Positions 8,839-18,586 are shown, counted from the stretch's first letter. The stretch is 64,000 bases of DNA from Proteiniclasticum ruminis DSM 24773 (GCF_000701905.1 NZ_JNKC01000001.1:372001-436000), one strand, 5' to 3'. A program made the numbers and translations. The notes: a model not told the origin generated them from the sequence alone.

Positions 8839-9305
8839 TAAATGTTTTCCTCCTCAGATATGGTGTATTGTTCTTCAAGCCTAGAAATTTTATCGATTCT
8901 CTGCTGATGTCTTCCCCCTTCAAACTCAGTTCCCAGGAAGATATCAACAATATCCAGTGCAAGGCCTGGTCCAATAACACGTTCTCCCATGGTCAGGATA
9001 TTTGCATTATTGTGTTCTCTTGTTGCATGAGCACTGAATGTATCATGTACCAGCGCAGCGCGGACACCCTTGATTTTATTCGCTGCAATACCGATTCCAA
9101 TACCAGTACCACAAATAAGAATACCATACTCATGACTTTTGTCCACTACAGCGTGTCCTACTTTCTGAGAAATATCAGGGTAATCACAAGATTCCCTTGT
9201 ATAAGTCCCAAAATCAGTCACCTCAATTCCTTTACCTTCCAAGTGTTCTTTGATCAGATTCTTCAGATTTAATCCACCATGGTCTGATCCTAATGCAATT
9301 TTCAT
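8838..9305 (-). CDS. rpiB: Ribose-5-phosphate isomerase B
   Basis: RpiB interconverts ribose 5-phosphate and ribulose 5-phosphate. The 155-residue protein has GSDHGG (H9), the [13 protein letters not shown] loop with catalytic C65, and [12 protein letters not shown] with ring-opening acid H98. All key residues are present, unlike in the paralogue at 36841-37287. I use the second of two adjacent ATGs (9305), seven bases after AGGAGG; the first at 9308 is possible. The AGGAGG doubles as the Arg-Arg codons ending ywlE. Its place between ywlE and upp matches ywlF of Bacillus. Confidence 0.94.
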   Translation of the reverse strand: MKIALGSDHGGLNLKNLIKEHLEGKGIEVTDFGTYTRESCDYPDISQKVGHAVVDKSHEYGILICGTGIGIGIAANKIKGVRAALVHDTFSAHATREHNNANILTMGERVIGPGLALDIVDIFLGTEFEGGRHQQRIDKISRLEEQYTISEEENI

Positions 9306-9309
9306 CATC

Positions 9310-9741
9310 TTACCTCCTGTATTTTTCAAAATCCGGTATATTTTGTATCAGTCTTCGAATTTCGCTGAATGTTTCCACATAATGCTGCTCACTCATCCCG
9401 TAAGGATCAATCACATCACCAGATTCGCCTGCGAGCTCTTTCAGTGTAAAGACCCTATCCCCGCCATAACGCCGTTTGATTTCTCTCCTCTGAGCATCTG
9501 TCATTGTGATGATATAATCCGCTTCAGAGATATCGAACTCTCTCAGTTCTTCCGCATCGCGTTCAATAATCACGCCATATTCTCTAGCAAGAACATTCTT
9601 CGCCTCAGGAGACAGCGTACTGCCCCGATGAACGAAAAGCCCTCGGGATACAGCCTTCGCTTTTTTATAAGTTTCATTAAAGATGACTTCTGCCATGGGA
9701 CTTCTGCACGTATTTCCTGTACAGACAAACAGTACATTCAT
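9310..9741 (-). CDS. ywlE: Low-molecular-weight phosphatase, YwlE-type protein-arginine phosphatase
   Basis: This 143-residue enzyme carries the LMW-PTP loop CTGNTCRS (C7 to R13) and a DPYG general-acid motif near residue 107. Position 11 is Thr. In Bacillus and Geobacillus YwlE, Thr11 sets preference for phosphoarginine, where tyrosine phosphatases have Ile. The protein probably removes arginine phosphate, although no McsB kinase lies in the window. It starts three bases after the ywlC stop and ends one base before the first rpiB ATG. Confidence 0.87.
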   Translation of the reverse strand: MNVLFVCTGNTCRSPMAEVIFNETYKKAKAVSRGLFVHRGSTLSPEAKNVLAREYGVIIERDAEELREFDISEADYIITMTDAQRREIKRRYGGDRVFTLKELAGESGDVIDPYGMSEQHYVETFSEIRRLIQNIPDFEKYRR

Positions 9742-9744
9742 TTC

Positions 9745-10794
9745 TTACACCTCAATTATATGGAATGATGCAGCCTTCTTCAGCCGGTTCATGATGGCCC
9801 TGGACACACCTGTCTCCTGAAACCCTTCTGATAATATCACATCCACCTGCGCATCGTCGAACCTCCGAAGTCCTTCAAAAAGATTCCTCGCCACTTCATC
9901 CAGATCTTTTTGGGTACCCATAGAGACAAAAATGATGTTTTTTCCATTATACACTGACTTTCTCTCTATCGGAGCAAAAACTCCTACAGTTTTCCCAAAT
10001 TTAATCATTTCTTCGATTTGCCTTAGAATTTCATTCTCCACCTTTTGTTTTTCACCCCGAAAAATTGTCATCGGCGCTTTGGGGGCATAATGCCTGTATT
10101 TCATGCCTGGTGCCTTTGGCACCTCCTCTTCTTCGACTTTGGTTTTCGCCTCTTCATACACTACTTCTTCATCAACTCGCAGCAGATCCTCGTACGTGAT
10201 GTATCCTGGTCTTAGAAGCCTTGGTGGAGTTACACTGTAATCTACGATGGTGGACTCAAGTCCAACAATAGAACTCCCATCTCCTATGATCATGTCAACT
10301 TTACCATCCAAATCTTCCACACATCTTTCGAAATTAGTGGGGCTAGGACGGCCTGAAATATTAGCAGAAGGAGCTGCTATAGGATGCCCCAGAGCTCTTA
10401 TAAGCGCTCTGGCAACCTCATTGGAAGGCATCCTGATGCCGACACTGTCAAGTCCTGCACTGGTCTCCAGAGGAACAACCTCCGTTTTTTTGAGAATGAT
10501 GGTTAATGGACCTGGCCAGAACTCATTCATCATCTCTCGCGCTTTTTCAGGGATTTCCTTAGCATATGGAGAAAGGTCCCAATCTGCCACATGAATAATA
10601 AGCGGGTTGTCCTGAGGTCTTCCCTTTGCTTCAAAGATTTTTTTCACGGCGGAAGGATTCAATGCATCAGCCCCAAGACCATAGACTGTTTCTGTCGGAA
10701 ATGCCACAGTGCCCCCACTCCGAAGAACTTCACCTGCAGACAAAAACACATCTTCTTCCAATCCTTTTCTTAAATTTACCTTCTTCGTATCCAT
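9745..10794 (-). CDS. ywlC: L-threonylcarbamoyladenylate synthase (Sua5/YwlC)
   Basis: The enzyme makes threonylcarbamoyl-AMP for the universal t6A37 tRNA modification. The 349 residues comprise a YrdC domain (SGGTVAFPTETVYGLG, then KGRPQDNPLIIHV) and a C-terminal Sua5 domain, so it is the long Sua5 form rather than short TsaC. I start at the ATG at 10794 behind TTAGGAG. The frame stays open upstream, but that part lies inside a hairpin and the end of prfA. The terminator-like hairpin just before it may reduce read-through from prfA. Confidence 0.93.
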   Translation of the reverse strand: MDTKKVNLRKGLEEDVFLSAGEVLRSGGTVAFPTETVYGLGADALNPSAVKKIFEAKGRPQDNPLIIHVADWDLSPYAKEIPEKAREMMNEFWPGPLTIILKKTEVVPLETSAGLDSVGIRMPSNEVARALIRALGHPIAAPSANISGRPSPTNFERCVEDLDGKVDMIIGDGSSIVGLESTIVDYSVTPPRLLRPGYITYEDLLRVDEEVVYEEAKTKVEEEEVPKAPGMKYRHYAPKAPMTIFRGEKQKVENEILRQIEEMIKFGKTVGVFAPIERKSVYNGKNIIFVSMGTQKDLDEVARNLFEGLRRFDDAQVDVILSEGFQETGVSRAIMNRLKKAASFHIIEV

Positions 10795-10805
10795 TTTTAC
10801 TCCTA

Positions 10806-10831
10806 AAAATGGGGACAGTAATACTGTCCCC
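10806..10831 (-). terminator. Hairpin between prfA and ywlC, possible partial terminator
   Basis: The 10-base perfect inverted repeat GGGGACAGTA / TACTGTCCCC is followed on the minus strand by ATTTTTAGGAG. The T run is short and merges into the ywlC ribosome binding site. It may therefore attenuate rather than end transcription, or act as an RNA-processing site. Confidence 0.6.
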
Positions 10832-10837
10832 CCCTCA

Positions 10838-11917
10838 TTAGCTATTTCTATTCCCCATGGCTTTGAGTTTTTCAGCCTGGTCAAACCGAATCAGGGAATC
10901 CAGCATTTCATCCAAATCCCCATCCAGGAAAGCATCCAGCTTATAGAGCGTCAGATTGATTCTATGATCTGTTACTCTGCCCTGTGGGTAATTGTAGGTC
11001 CTGATTCTTTCAGAACGGTCTCCTGTACCTACCTGAGACTTTCTTTCGTCTGCAATTCCTTTGCTTCTCTCCTGCTCCGCAATTTCATACAATCTGGAAC
11101 GGAGTATCTTGAGAGCCTTTTCTTTATTCTTCAGCTGAGATTTTTCGTCCTGAACAGCCACCACAAGCCCAGAAGGCATGTGTGTGATTCTGACAGCAGA
11201 GTCTGTAGTATTTACTGACTGTCCACCATTACCTGAGGATCGGTACACATCCACACGGATATCATTCATATTGATCTCCACATCAACTTCATCCACTTCT
11301 GGAAGCACTGCTACCGTTGCTGTGGATGTGTGTATTCTTCCTGAACTTTCTGTATCAGGTACTCTCTGCACTCTATGAACCCCAGACTCGTACTTCATCA
11401 GTGAATAAACACCATGCCCCTTCACCATGAACACAACTTCCTTGAAGCCGCCGATATCCGTTTCATTGAGACTCATGATCTCTACTTTCCATCTTCTGCC
11501 TTCTGCATATCTGGAGTACATTCTGAAAAGATTATAGGCAAACAGTGCCGCCTCATCACCACCAGCACCACCTCTGATTTCAACAAAAACGTTTTTGTCG
11601 TCATTGGGATCCTTTGGCAGCAGCATAATCTGAAGCTCAGATTCAATCTCTTCCAATTTCACTTTGATATTTCTCACATCTTCATTGATCATTTCACGCA
11701 TGTCCTGATCGTCTTCTACCTGAAGCATCTCCATATTGGCATCCAATTCTTCCTGAAGCCCCTTGAATTCACGGTACTTCATAACGATGCTCTCAAGATC
11801 AGAATGCTCTTTTACCAGCTTCTGCCATCTTTCGTGATCGGCGATCACACTGGGATCACTGATTCTCATGGTCAGCTCTTCATATTTACCTTCTACAAAA
11901 CTTAATCTGTCTAACAT
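10838..11917 (-). CDS. prfA: Peptide chain release factor 1
   Basis: RF1 ends translation at UAA and UAG. The 359-residue protein has the catalytic GGQ ([16 protein letters not shown]), a stop-codon recognition tripeptide PDT ([14 protein letters not shown], the PxT motif of RF1) and the basic [18 protein letters not shown] block. GGQ is methylated by PrmC, encoded immediately upstream. The start follows AAAAGGAGT. Confidence 0.97.
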   Translation of the reverse strand: MLDRLSFVEGKYEELTMRISDPSVIADHERWQKLVKEHSDLESIVMKYREFKGLQEELDANMEMLQVEDDQDMREMINEDVRNIKVKLEEIESELQIMLLPKDPNDDKNVFVEIRGGAGGDEAALFAYNLFRMYSRYAEGRRWKVEIMSLNETDIGGFKEVVFMVKGHGVYSLMKYESGVHRVQRVPDTESSGRIHTSTATVAVLPEVDEVDVEINMNDIRVDVYRSSGNGGQSVNTTDSAVRITHMPSGLVVAVQDEKSQLKNKEKALKILRSRLYEIAEQERSKGIADERKSQVGTGDRSERIRTYNYPQGRVTDHRINLTLYKLDAFLDGDLDEMLDSLIRFDQAEKLKAMGNRNS

Positions 11918-11968
11918 TATTTTTACTCCTTTTCTTTTACACTTCTCCTAAAAATAACATCAGGAAAG

Positions 11969-12820
11969 CTAAGTCTCCGGAATCAGCAGGCCAGATACCA
12001 CTCTGGAAAGTCCGGAAAAGTCTTTTATTGTATGAATATTTTTGAATCCATATTCTTTCATCATCTTCTCCACCTCACTGCTCTGATCATAACCGATTTC
12101 AAAAATCAGCATCCCGTTTTCTCGAAGATATTTTTTGGCCTGTCTCGTGATTGCTCTATAAAAATCAAGACCCGAATCCCCACCATAAAGAGCTAAATGA
12201 GGCTCGTACTCACGAACGGTCTTATCCAGCTTTTCCATATCCTCACCGCTGATATAGGGAGGGTTGCTGACAATGAGATCGAACGGATCTTCTATGTTGG
12301 AGAACAAGTCAGAAAGCACAAACTGGACTCTCTGCTTAAGCCCTAAACGGACTGCATTCTCATTTGCCACATCCAAGGCCTCTTTATTTATATCAGAAAG
12401 CGTTACATTTGTAAATTCAAAAGAAGCAGCAATGGAAAGACCAATGGCTCCTGAACCACAGCAAAGATCTAAAACTTTCTTGTATCCATGGCTTCTGATT
12501 GCCTCCAAAGCTTCCATCACAGCAATCTCTGTGTCCGGCCTTGGAATAAGAGTGTGCTCATTCACCTTGAACTCCAGCCCCATAAATTCCTTGCTGCCTA
12601 TGATATAGGCTACTGGCATCCCCTGTTCCCGTTTTTGCAAAAAGAGCTCATAAAGATCCTGTTCTTCTTTTGAAATCTTTTCATCCCCATGAACGAAAAG
12701 ATAAGTATCCTCTTTCTTGAGAACATATTTTAGAAGCACACGCGCATCTAAGACGGGTGTGCAGGATGCTTTACTGATTCTGGCCGTGCCTTCTCTCAAC
12801 GCTTCACGAATGCTGTTCAA
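11969..12820 (-). CDS. prmC: Release factor glutamine methyltransferase
   Basis: PrmC (HemK) methylates the Gln of the GGQ motif of release factors using SAM. The 283-residue protein has an N-terminal helical domain, the SAM loop DLCCGSGAIGL and the catalytic NPPY (IVSNPPYISGE). Its start overlaps the end of the YqhQ gene by 17 bases, and prfA follows 51 bases later, so all three are probably one transcript. Confidence 0.96.
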   Translation of the reverse strand: MNSIREALREGTARISKASCTPVLDARVLLKYVLKKEDTYLFVHGDEKISKEEQDLYELFLQKREQGMPVAYIIGSKEFMGLEFKVNEHTLIPRPDTEIAVMEALEAIRSHGYKKVLDLCCGSGAIGLSIAASFEFTNVTLSDINKEALDVANENAVRLGLKQRVQFVLSDLFSNIEDPFDLIVSNPPYISGEDMEKLDKTVREYEPHLALYGGDSGLDFYRAITRQAKKYLRENGMLIFEIGYDQSSEVEKMMKEYGFKNIHTIKDFSGLSRVVSGLLIPET

Positions 12821-13721
12821 TTTCCATCAGCCCTTCCGCTTCTTTCAGCGCTCTTATGGAAACCTCAAGCATTTCATCAAGAGGTTCTTTTGTCGTAAGC
12901 CTTTGCAGCATCATCCCTGGAAATGCAATAACGGTTTGTAGTGGACCTTTGGTTTTGCCAAGCCATCTCAGAATCTCATAAGTAATACCAGATATGAGCG
13001 GCAACAGCAGGATTCTCGTGACAACTCTTACCACTGGGTGTGTCCATCCAGTAAAACTGAACACAACAATACTCACTGCCATTACAAGGAACATAAAGTT
13101 GGTGCCGCAACGTTCATGATATCTTGTACAGCTTCTGACATTCTCAACAGTCAGGTCCATTTCATTTTCATAACAGATGATGGCTTTATGCTCTGCGCCA
13201 TGATACTGGAACACCCGGTAGATATCTTTGAGCTTGCTGATGCCATAAAGATATCCAATGAAGATGCTGAGCCGAAGCACCGCTTCTGTGATATTCAGCG
13301 CCACTGTGGGAAGGTCGTACCTTCTGAGAAGACCCGTAATCAATGTCGGCAGCACAAAGAAAAGCAGAATACTGAGCCCTAAGCTGAAAATGAGCGTCAG
13401 TGTCTCTATGATCTTTTCTCCTTTTTCACCGAACTTGTCTTTCAGAAAAACCTCGAATTTTGTAGGTTCCTCTTCCTGCCCAAAAACTGACGCAGACCAG
13501 TTCAGGCTCTTGATCCCGATTCTCATGGAGTCTACCAGAGCCACGGCACCTCGAACAAGGGGCCATTTGAAAAAAGCGTGCTTTTGGGACAGTGGCTTCG
13601 TGTCATCTTGGTGTACCACGATCTCCCCTTCAGGATTTCTTACTGCGGTGGCTATTCCTTTTAGCCCGCGCATCATGACACCCTCAATCACCGCCTGGCC
13701 GCCTACTGTTGTATTTCTCAT
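12804..13721 (-). CDS. yqhQ: DUF1385 membrane protein (YqhQ family)
   Basis: The 305-residue protein matches the DUF1385/YqhQ family. It has the N-terminal GGQAVIEGVMMRG motif, several membrane segments, and the conserved YHGAEHKAIICYE and RYHERCGTNFMFL blocks, rich in His and Cys. The function is unknown to me. Its place between tdk and prmC is conserved across Clostridia. Hydrophobic segments sit at roughly residues 105-160 and 205-245. Confidence 0.88.
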   Translation of the reverse strand: MRNTTVGGQAVIEGVMMRGLKGIATAVRNPEGEIVVHQDDTKPLSQKHAFFKWPLVRGAVALVDSMRIGIKSLNWSASVFGQEEEPTKFEVFLKDKFGEKGEKIIETLTLIFSLGLSILLFFVLPTLITGLLRRYDLPTVALNITEAVLRLSIFIGYLYGISKLKDIYRVFQYHGAEHKAIICYENEMDLTVENVRSCTRYHERCGTNFMFLVMAVSIVVFSFTGWTHPVVRVVTRILLLPLISGITYEILRWLGKTKGPLQTVIAFPGMMLQRLTTKEPLDEMLEVSIRALKEAEGLMEIEQHS

Positions 13722-13738
13722 TCCTTCACCTTATCTTT

Positions 13739-14347
13739 CTATAAATTCTTCTTCTTTTCCTCTGCTTTTTTTCGGTACTTAAAGTAACAGTCTGCGCAGA
13801 GAGACTGATACTCCACATCACCTTCCAGATCTATGGCTACTTGAGCCCCCTCGAAGATGAACTCTCCATTGAGTTTTCTGCCATTGAGCAGTGCTTTCTT
13901 TCCACACGTACAAATGGTTTTAAGTTCTTCGATGCTGTGCGCCAATAGAAGGAGCCTTGCACTGCCTTCAAATCCATTCATGAGAAAATCGGTTCTCAGA
14001 CCATAGCAGATAACTGGAACTTTAAGCACAATCGCCACCTTCAGGAGCTGGTCGATCTGTTCTGCTTTTAGAAACTGCACCTCATCCACAAGAACACAGT
14101 GGATTTTCCCTTCATTCTGAATCCATTTTTCTGTAACCTCATAAAGATCATCATGGGTTCTCACACTGAAATCAGCCTCTCTTACAACACCTAATCTGGA
14201 AACAAGCCTGTTTCCACCTTTTGTATCCACTTGAGGTTTGAATATCTTAACCTTCATGCCTCGTTCTTCATAATTATATGCCACCTGCATGAGATTCGTG
14301 GATTTCCCCGAATTCATTGCACCGTAACGAAAATATAATTTACTCAT
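13739..14347 (-). CDS. tdk: Thymidine kinase (type II)
   Basis: Tdk phosphorylates thymidine with ATP. The 202-residue protein has P-loop GAMNSGKST, Walker B VLVDEVQFL and four Cys in the zinc lasso (CTCGKKA near residue 150, CADCYFKYRKK near the C-terminus). It starts after GGGGGAAG, and a short out-of-frame ATG lies between the two. It is probably the first gene of the run ending at upp. Confidence 0.96.
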   Translation of the reverse strand: MSKLYFRYGAMNSGKSTNLMQVAYNYEERGMKVKIFKPQVDTKGGNRLVSRLGVVREADFSVRTHDDLYEVTEKWIQNEGKIHCVLVDEVQFLKAEQIDQLLKVAIVLKVPVICYGLRTDFLMNGFEGSARLLLLAHSIEELKTICTCGKKALLNGRKLNGEFIFEGAQVAIDLEGDVEYQSLCADCYFKYRKKAEEKKKNL

Positions 14348-14381
14348 TCATCTTCCCCCTGTACTCCTTCATACCCAATCT

Positions 14382-14410
14382 ATTATAACATTTTAGGTAT
14401 CCATTATCCA
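14382..14410 (-). promoter_or_regulatory. tdk promoter
   Basis: Minus-strand TGGATA, 17-base spacer, perfect TATAAT, about 35 bases before the tdk start. It is divergent from the rpmE promoter nine bases away. Confidence 0.5.
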
Positions 14411-14418
14411 TAATATTG

Positions 14419-14447
14419 TTGACTCAGAGAATTCTAAGTGTTAGAAT
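14419..14447 (+). promoter_or_regulatory. rpmE promoter
   Basis: TTGACT, 17-base spacer, TAGAAT, about 38 bases upstream of the rpmE start. Confidence 0.75.
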
Positions 14448-14484
14448 TGAATAGTTAAAAAACAATGAAATTGAGGTGAAATAA

Positions 14485-14700
14485 ATGAAAGAAGGCATAC
14501 ATCCAAAGTACAACAATGAAGCTGTTGTTAAGTGTGCATGTGGAAACACATTCGTTACTGGTTCAGTAAAGGATGAGCTTAAGGTTGAAATATGTTCTCA
14601 GTGCCATCCATTCTTCACAGGTAAGCAGAAGATTGTAGATGTTGGCGGAAGAGTAGATCGTTTCAAGAAGAAGTTCAACATCACATCCACAGAAGAATAG
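14485..14700 (+). CDS. rpmE: 50S ribosomal protein L31, zinc-binding form
   Basis: The 71-residue L31 has the paired cysteines CAC (KCACGNTF) and CSQC of the zinc-containing type A protein. It stands alone on the plus strand with its own promoter and terminator. In many Firmicutes rpmE lies between rho and tdk on the same strand; here it is inverted and hcp and an ABC-F gene separate it from rho. Confidence 0.96.
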   Translation: MKEGIHPKYNNEAVVKCACGNTFVTGSVKDELKVEICSQCHPFFTGKQKIVDVGGRVDRFKKKFNITSTEE

Positions 14701-14714
14701 AATCTTCATTTATG

Positions 14715-14745
14715 AAAGGCCCGATTTTATCGGCCTTTTTTATTT
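14715..14745 (+). terminator. rpmE terminator
   Basis: The stem AAAGGC(C)CGA / TCGGCCTTT with one bulge is followed by TTTTTTATTTT. Confidence 0.85.
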
Positions 14746-14750
14746 TAAAG

Positions 14751-14788
14751 AAAAACAGGAAGTCAGAACTGCTGATTTCCTGTTTTTT
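14751..14788 (-). terminator. Terminator of the ABC-F gene
   Basis: A long stem AAAACAGGAAGTCAG / CTGATTTCCTGTTTT with one mismatch lies directly after the ABC-F stop, with T-rich flanks on both strands. Confidence 0.8.
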
Positions 14789-14796
14789 CTGCTATA

Positions 14797-16695
14797 TTAG
14801 AGCAAACCAAGTTCTTCTGCCAGCTCGTTCAGATACGTCCACCTTTCCATCGCCTCTTCAAGAGCATTCTCTATCTTTGCTTTCTCTTCAAGCAAAGGAG
14901 AAAGTTTTTCAAAATCAGCTGCATGACGGCTCATAAGCTCCTCCACATTGACAAGCTCTTTTTCGAGAAATTCAATTTTCCCATCAATCTCATCAAACTC
15001 TTTCTGCTCTTTATAACTGAACTTTGTTTTAAGCTTCTCTTTTGGTTTTTCCTTCAGAACTTCCTGAGGACTTTTCTCCTCAACAGGCAGGAGCTCTGCT
15101 TCACTCTTTCTTTTCTCTTCAAATTCCGTGTAATTCCCAAAGTAGACCGAGATTTCCCCTTCCCCGTCAAAGGAAAAGATTTTCTCTGCCACCCGATCCA
15201 GGAAGTAACGGTCATGGGATACCGTAATGACTGCACCAGGAAAAGTCTCCAGATAATCTTCCAGCACACTCAGAGTTTTGATATCCAGATCATTGGTCGG
15301 TTCATCCAGAAGGATCACATTGGGTTTTTCCATGAGCATCCGAAGAAGCATCAGTCTTCTCTTTTCACCCCCTGAAAGGAGGGTGATTGGTGTCCATTGT
15401 TCTTCCCCAGTAAAAAGAAAGGTCTCCATCATCTCACTGGCACTCACTGCACCTTCCGTTGTTTCAATAACTTCAGCAGCTTCCCTAATATATTCGATGG
15501 CCCTCATCTTCTCATCTGGTATGGTGTACTCCTGTGAGAGATAGGCAATCTTTACCGTATCTCCTACATCCACCATTCCTGCATCAGGTGTGATCTTCCC
15601 CGCAAGGATTTTAAGAAATGTGGACTTGCCGATGCCGTTCTCTCCCACAATCCCGACTCTGTCATCTCTTGCCACCATATAGGAAAAGTCTTTCAGAAGC
15701 ACTTTATCCTCGTAAGCCATTGAAACTGCTTCAATACTGATGATTTTCTTTCCGAGCCTTGATGATACAGCTTTGATTTCAAGCGCATCCTCTTCCAGCA
15801 GGACCTCCTTGGAGGACAGCTCTTCAAACCGGTCAATCCGGGCTTTCTGCTTTGTGGTACGCGCTTTGGCACCGCGCCTGATCCATGCCAGTTCCTTCAC
15901 TAAAAGCTTTTGCCTTTTCCTTTCTGAAGCTTCTAAAATATCCTCCCGTTCAGATTTCATTTCCAGATATTTAGAGTAATTGACAGGATAACTGAAAACC
16001 ATGCCCCGATCAATTTCCAGAATCCTGTTTGCCACACGTTCCAAAAAATAACGGTCATGGGTCACCATGAGCAGTGCTCCCCTTCGATTTTTAAGATACT
16101 CTTCAAGCCAAGCAACAGATGCGTTGTCAATATGATTCGTTGGCTCATCCAGGATCAGCATATCAGAGGGCGTGATGAGCGCAGTGGCCATGGCTACTCG
16201 TTTCTTCTGTCCGCCTGAAAGTTCTTTCATTTTTTTATGAAAATCTGTTATACCAAGCTTTGTCAGAATCATTTTTGCTTCTGCTTCAAGGGACCACGCA
16301 TTTGAGGTCTCCATATCATTGGAGAGCTTCAGCATCTTCTTCTGAAGGGCTTCATTTTGTGGCTCTTGCTCTAAAGAAAACATTCCTTCCTCATAGGCTT
16401 TAAGAATCTTCAAAACTGGCGCTTCCCCATGAAACACCTGCTGAAGCACAGTATATTCTTCTATAATGTCAGGTTCCTGTGAAAGAAAGGAAACTGTAGC
16501 GCCGGATATCTTCTGCACCAATCCGGTATCTGGTGAAATCAGCCCTGCCAGTACTTTCAGAAGAGTCGATTTTCCAGTCCCGTTGACTCCGATGATTCCA
16601 ATCTTATCTGTATCTGTCAGTGTCAGCGTGACAGAATCAAACAGCTTTTTCATCCCATAATTTTTTGATATATTTTCAGCAGTAATGATATTCAA
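14797..16695 (-). CDS. ABC-F ATPase of the Uup/YfmR type
   Basis: This 632-residue soluble protein has two ABC domains and no membrane part: Walker A GVNGTGKST with LSGGQKKR, then GENGIGKST with LSGGEKRR. The linker ELAWIRRGAKARTTKQKARI and a charged C-terminal coiled coil (from about residue 530) fit the Uup/YfmR group. These bind ribosomes and help with stalled or difficult translation, rather than conferring antibiotic resistance. The assignment to Uup rather than another ABC-F group rests on the linker and the tail. Confidence 0.88.
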   Translation of the reverse strand: MNIITAENISKNYGMKKLFDSVTLTLTDTDKIGIIGVNGTGKSTLLKVLAGLISPDTGLVQKISGATVSFLSQEPDIIEEYTVLQQVFHGEAPVLKILKAYEEGMFSLEQEPQNEALQKKMLKLSNDMETSNAWSLEAEAKMILTKLGITDFHKKMKELSGGQKKRVAMATALITPSDMLILDEPTNHIDNASVAWLEEYLKNRRGALLMVTHDRYFLERVANRILEIDRGMVFSYPVNYSKYLEMKSEREDILEASERKRQKLLVKELAWIRRGAKARTTKQKARIDRFEELSSKEVLLEEDALEIKAVSSRLGKKIISIEAVSMAYEDKVLLKDFSYMVARDDRVGIVGENGIGKSTFLKILAGKITPDAGMVDVGDTVKIAYLSQEYTIPDEKMRAIEYIREAAEVIETTEGAVSASEMMETFLFTGEEQWTPITLLSGGEKRRLMLLRMLMEKPNVILLDEPTNDLDIKTLSVLEDYLETFPGAVITVSHDRYFLDRVAEKIFSFDGEGEISVYFGNYTEFEEKRKSEAELLPVEEKSPQEVLKEKPKEKLKTKFSYKEQKEFDEIDGKIEFLEKELVNVEELMSRHAADFEKLSPLLEEKAKIENALEEAMERWTYLNELAEELGLL

Positions 16696-16750
16696 AATAA
16701 TTTCTCCTTAGTGAACAAACTATCGCTAGCCTGCATAATCCATCAACTAG

Positions 16751-16795
16751 AAAACACCTGAAGGATTCATAAAAAGAATCTTCAGGTGTTTTATT
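16751..16795 (-). terminator. hcp terminator
   Basis: The stem ACACCTGAAGGATTC / GAATCTTCAGGTGT with one mismatch lies just after the hcp stop. A TTTTCTAG tract follows on the minus strand. Confidence 0.85.
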
Positions 16796-16806
16796 ATACC
16801 ACTAAA

Positions 16807-18441
16807 TTAGTTTGCCATGAAGAGCTCAATGTCTTCATCCACTTCTCCGATGGGTGCAATGCCGAATTTCTCAACCAGGACGTGAGCAACGTTTGGCGAA
16901 AGGAATGCTGGCAGTGTTGGTCCAAGGTGAATGTTCTTGACGCCGAGATGTAAGAGGGCAAGCAGAACAATGACCGCTTTCTGCTCGTACCAGGCGATAT
17001 TGTATGCGATGGGAAGATCATTAAGACTGTCAAGTCCAAAGATTTCCTTGAGCTTCATTGCAATGACAACCAGGGAGTAAGAGTCATTACATTGTCCAGC
17101 ATCAAGCACTCTAGGAATACCTCCGATATCTCCTAAAGGAAGTTTGTTGTATCTGTATTTTGCGCAGCCAGCAGTTAGAATCACAGCATCCTGTGGCAGC
17201 TTTTCCGCAAATTCAGTATAGTAGTTTCTCTGATTCATTCTGCCGTCGCAGCCTGCCATGACAACAAATTTACGGATGGCTCCACTCTTCACTGCATCCA
17301 CGACTTTGTCTGCCAGTGCTACTACTTGAGCATGAGCAAATCCACCAACAATCTTACCTGTTTCAATTTCTGTTGGTGCTTCTAATGTTTTAGCAAGCTC
17401 TATAATCTCAGAGAAATCTTTGACACCCTCTGCATCTGCTTCGATATGCCCACAGCCTGGGTATCCTGATGCACCAGTTGTAAAGATACGGTTTCTAAGC
17501 TTCTCATTTCTTGGAGGTACAATACAGTTGGTCGTGAAGAGAATAGGTCCGTTGAAGGACTCGAACTCCTCGACCTGTTTCCACCATGCATTACCATAAT
17601 TCCCTACAAAGTTGTCATACTTTTTGAACTCAGGATAGTAGTGGGCGGGAAGCATTTCACTATGTGTGTATACATCTACACCAGTTCCTCTTGTCTGCTC
17701 CAGGAGCTGCTTCAGATCTGTAAGATCATGTCCTGAAATCAGAATTGCAGGCCTGTTGCGGACACCGATATTCACCTCTGTAACTTCTGGATTCCCAAAC
17801 ATAGAGGTATTCGCATTATCAAGCAGAGCCATGGCCTGAACACCCAGTTCACCAGTTTTTAAAGTCAGTGCAACCAGGTCATCTACCCCTAGACTGTTGT
17901 CCAGAGTTGCTGCCAAAGCCTCATAGACAAATCCATAAATTTCATGATTCTCTTTCCCAATATTCAGCGCATGATGGGCATACGCCGCCATACCTTTTAA
18001 TCCATATATAATCAGCTCTCTAAGAGATCTGACATCTTCATCTTTTGTGGAAAGAACACCAACTAAAGCTGCTTTTTTCAGCATGGAAGCACGATCAGTC
18101 ACCTCAAAATTTATCGCATCGGATTTCACTTCCAGTTTTAAAGATGATTTCAGTTCTTCCCGATGGGAAATCATCTTTCTAATCTGCGCTTCAATGGCAT
18201 CCTCATCAAAGTTCGCATTGGTGATGGTCATAAAAAGTGAATTGATGACTTCGTGATTGACTTTTGTCAGCATTGAAGCTTCCACACCACTTAAGACAAC
18301 AGCCTGTGAAACTCCTTTTAGTGTATAGATCAGAAGATCTTGAAGATTTGCCACTTCAGGGCTTTTTCCACAAACACCGATGATTTCGCAGCCTGTACCG
18401 CGAGAGGCTTCCTGACACTGATAACAGAACATATTTGACAT
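16807..18441 (-). CDS. hcp: Hydroxylamine reductase / hybrid cluster protein
   Basis: Hcp reduces hydroxylamine and, in some bacteria, nitric oxide, protecting anaerobes from nitrosative stress. The 544-residue protein has N-terminal cysteines C6, C9, C18 and C24, the spacing of the [4Fe-4S] form seen in Desulfovibrio and clostridia. Hybrid-cluster residues are visible in [36 protein letters not shown] and AGQCNDSYS. The ATG at 18441 is eight bases behind AGGAGGAA; an upstream frame extension is rejected. It is divergent from a Crp/Fnr regulator, and a near-ideal operator lies between them. Confidence 0.96.
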   Translation of the reverse strand: MSNMFCYQCQEASRGTGCEIIGVCGKSPEVANLQDLLIYTLKGVSQAVVLSGVEASMLTKVNHEVINSLFMTITNANFDEDAIEAQIRKMISHREELKSSLKLEVKSDAINFEVTDRASMLKKAALVGVLSTKDEDVRSLRELIIYGLKGMAAYAHHALNIGKENHEIYGFVYEALAATLDNSLGVDDLVALTLKTGELGVQAMALLDNANTSMFGNPEVTEVNIGVRNRPAILISGHDLTDLKQLLEQTRGTGVDVYTHSEMLPAHYYPEFKKYDNFVGNYGNAWWKQVEEFESFNGPILFTTNCIVPPRNEKLRNRIFTTGASGYPGCGHIEADAEGVKDFSEIIELAKTLEAPTEIETGKIVGGFAHAQVVALADKVVDAVKSGAIRKFVVMAGCDGRMNQRNYYTEFAEKLPQDAVILTAGCAKYRYNKLPLGDIGGIPRVLDAGQCNDSYSLVVIAMKLKEIFGLDSLNDLPIAYNIAWYEQKAVIVLLALLHLGVKNIHLGPTLPAFLSPNVAHVLVEKFGIAPIGEVDEDIELFMAN

Positions 18442-18543
18442 ATTAAGTTCCTCCTGGCTTTCGCACGTTATATTTAAGTCCATACACTCCTATTTAAACT
18501 GTCTATTGGGGATGAGTACGGATTTCTTATCTCTACGTCATCG

Positions 18544-18586
18544 ATTATAATAGAACAGCTGAATAAAAACTGTAACACCTGTTACA
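18544..18586 (-). promoter_or_regulatory. hcp promoter with Crp/Fnr-type operator
   Basis: TGTAACACCTGTTACA at 18571-18586 is a perfect inverted repeat, TGTAACA-CC-TGTTACA. The minus-strand -10 TATAAT is at 18549-18544, giving a predicted start near 18537. The operator centre is then at -41.5, the class II activator position, and no good -35 box is present. This predicts activation of hcp by the divergent Crp/Fnr protein. Confidence 0.8.

Noticed and set aside
14797..16695. Antibiotic-resistance ABC-F (Vga/Lsa/Msr type)
   Set aside because: The linker and C-terminal coiled coil match the Uup/YfmR housekeeping group; no resistance context.
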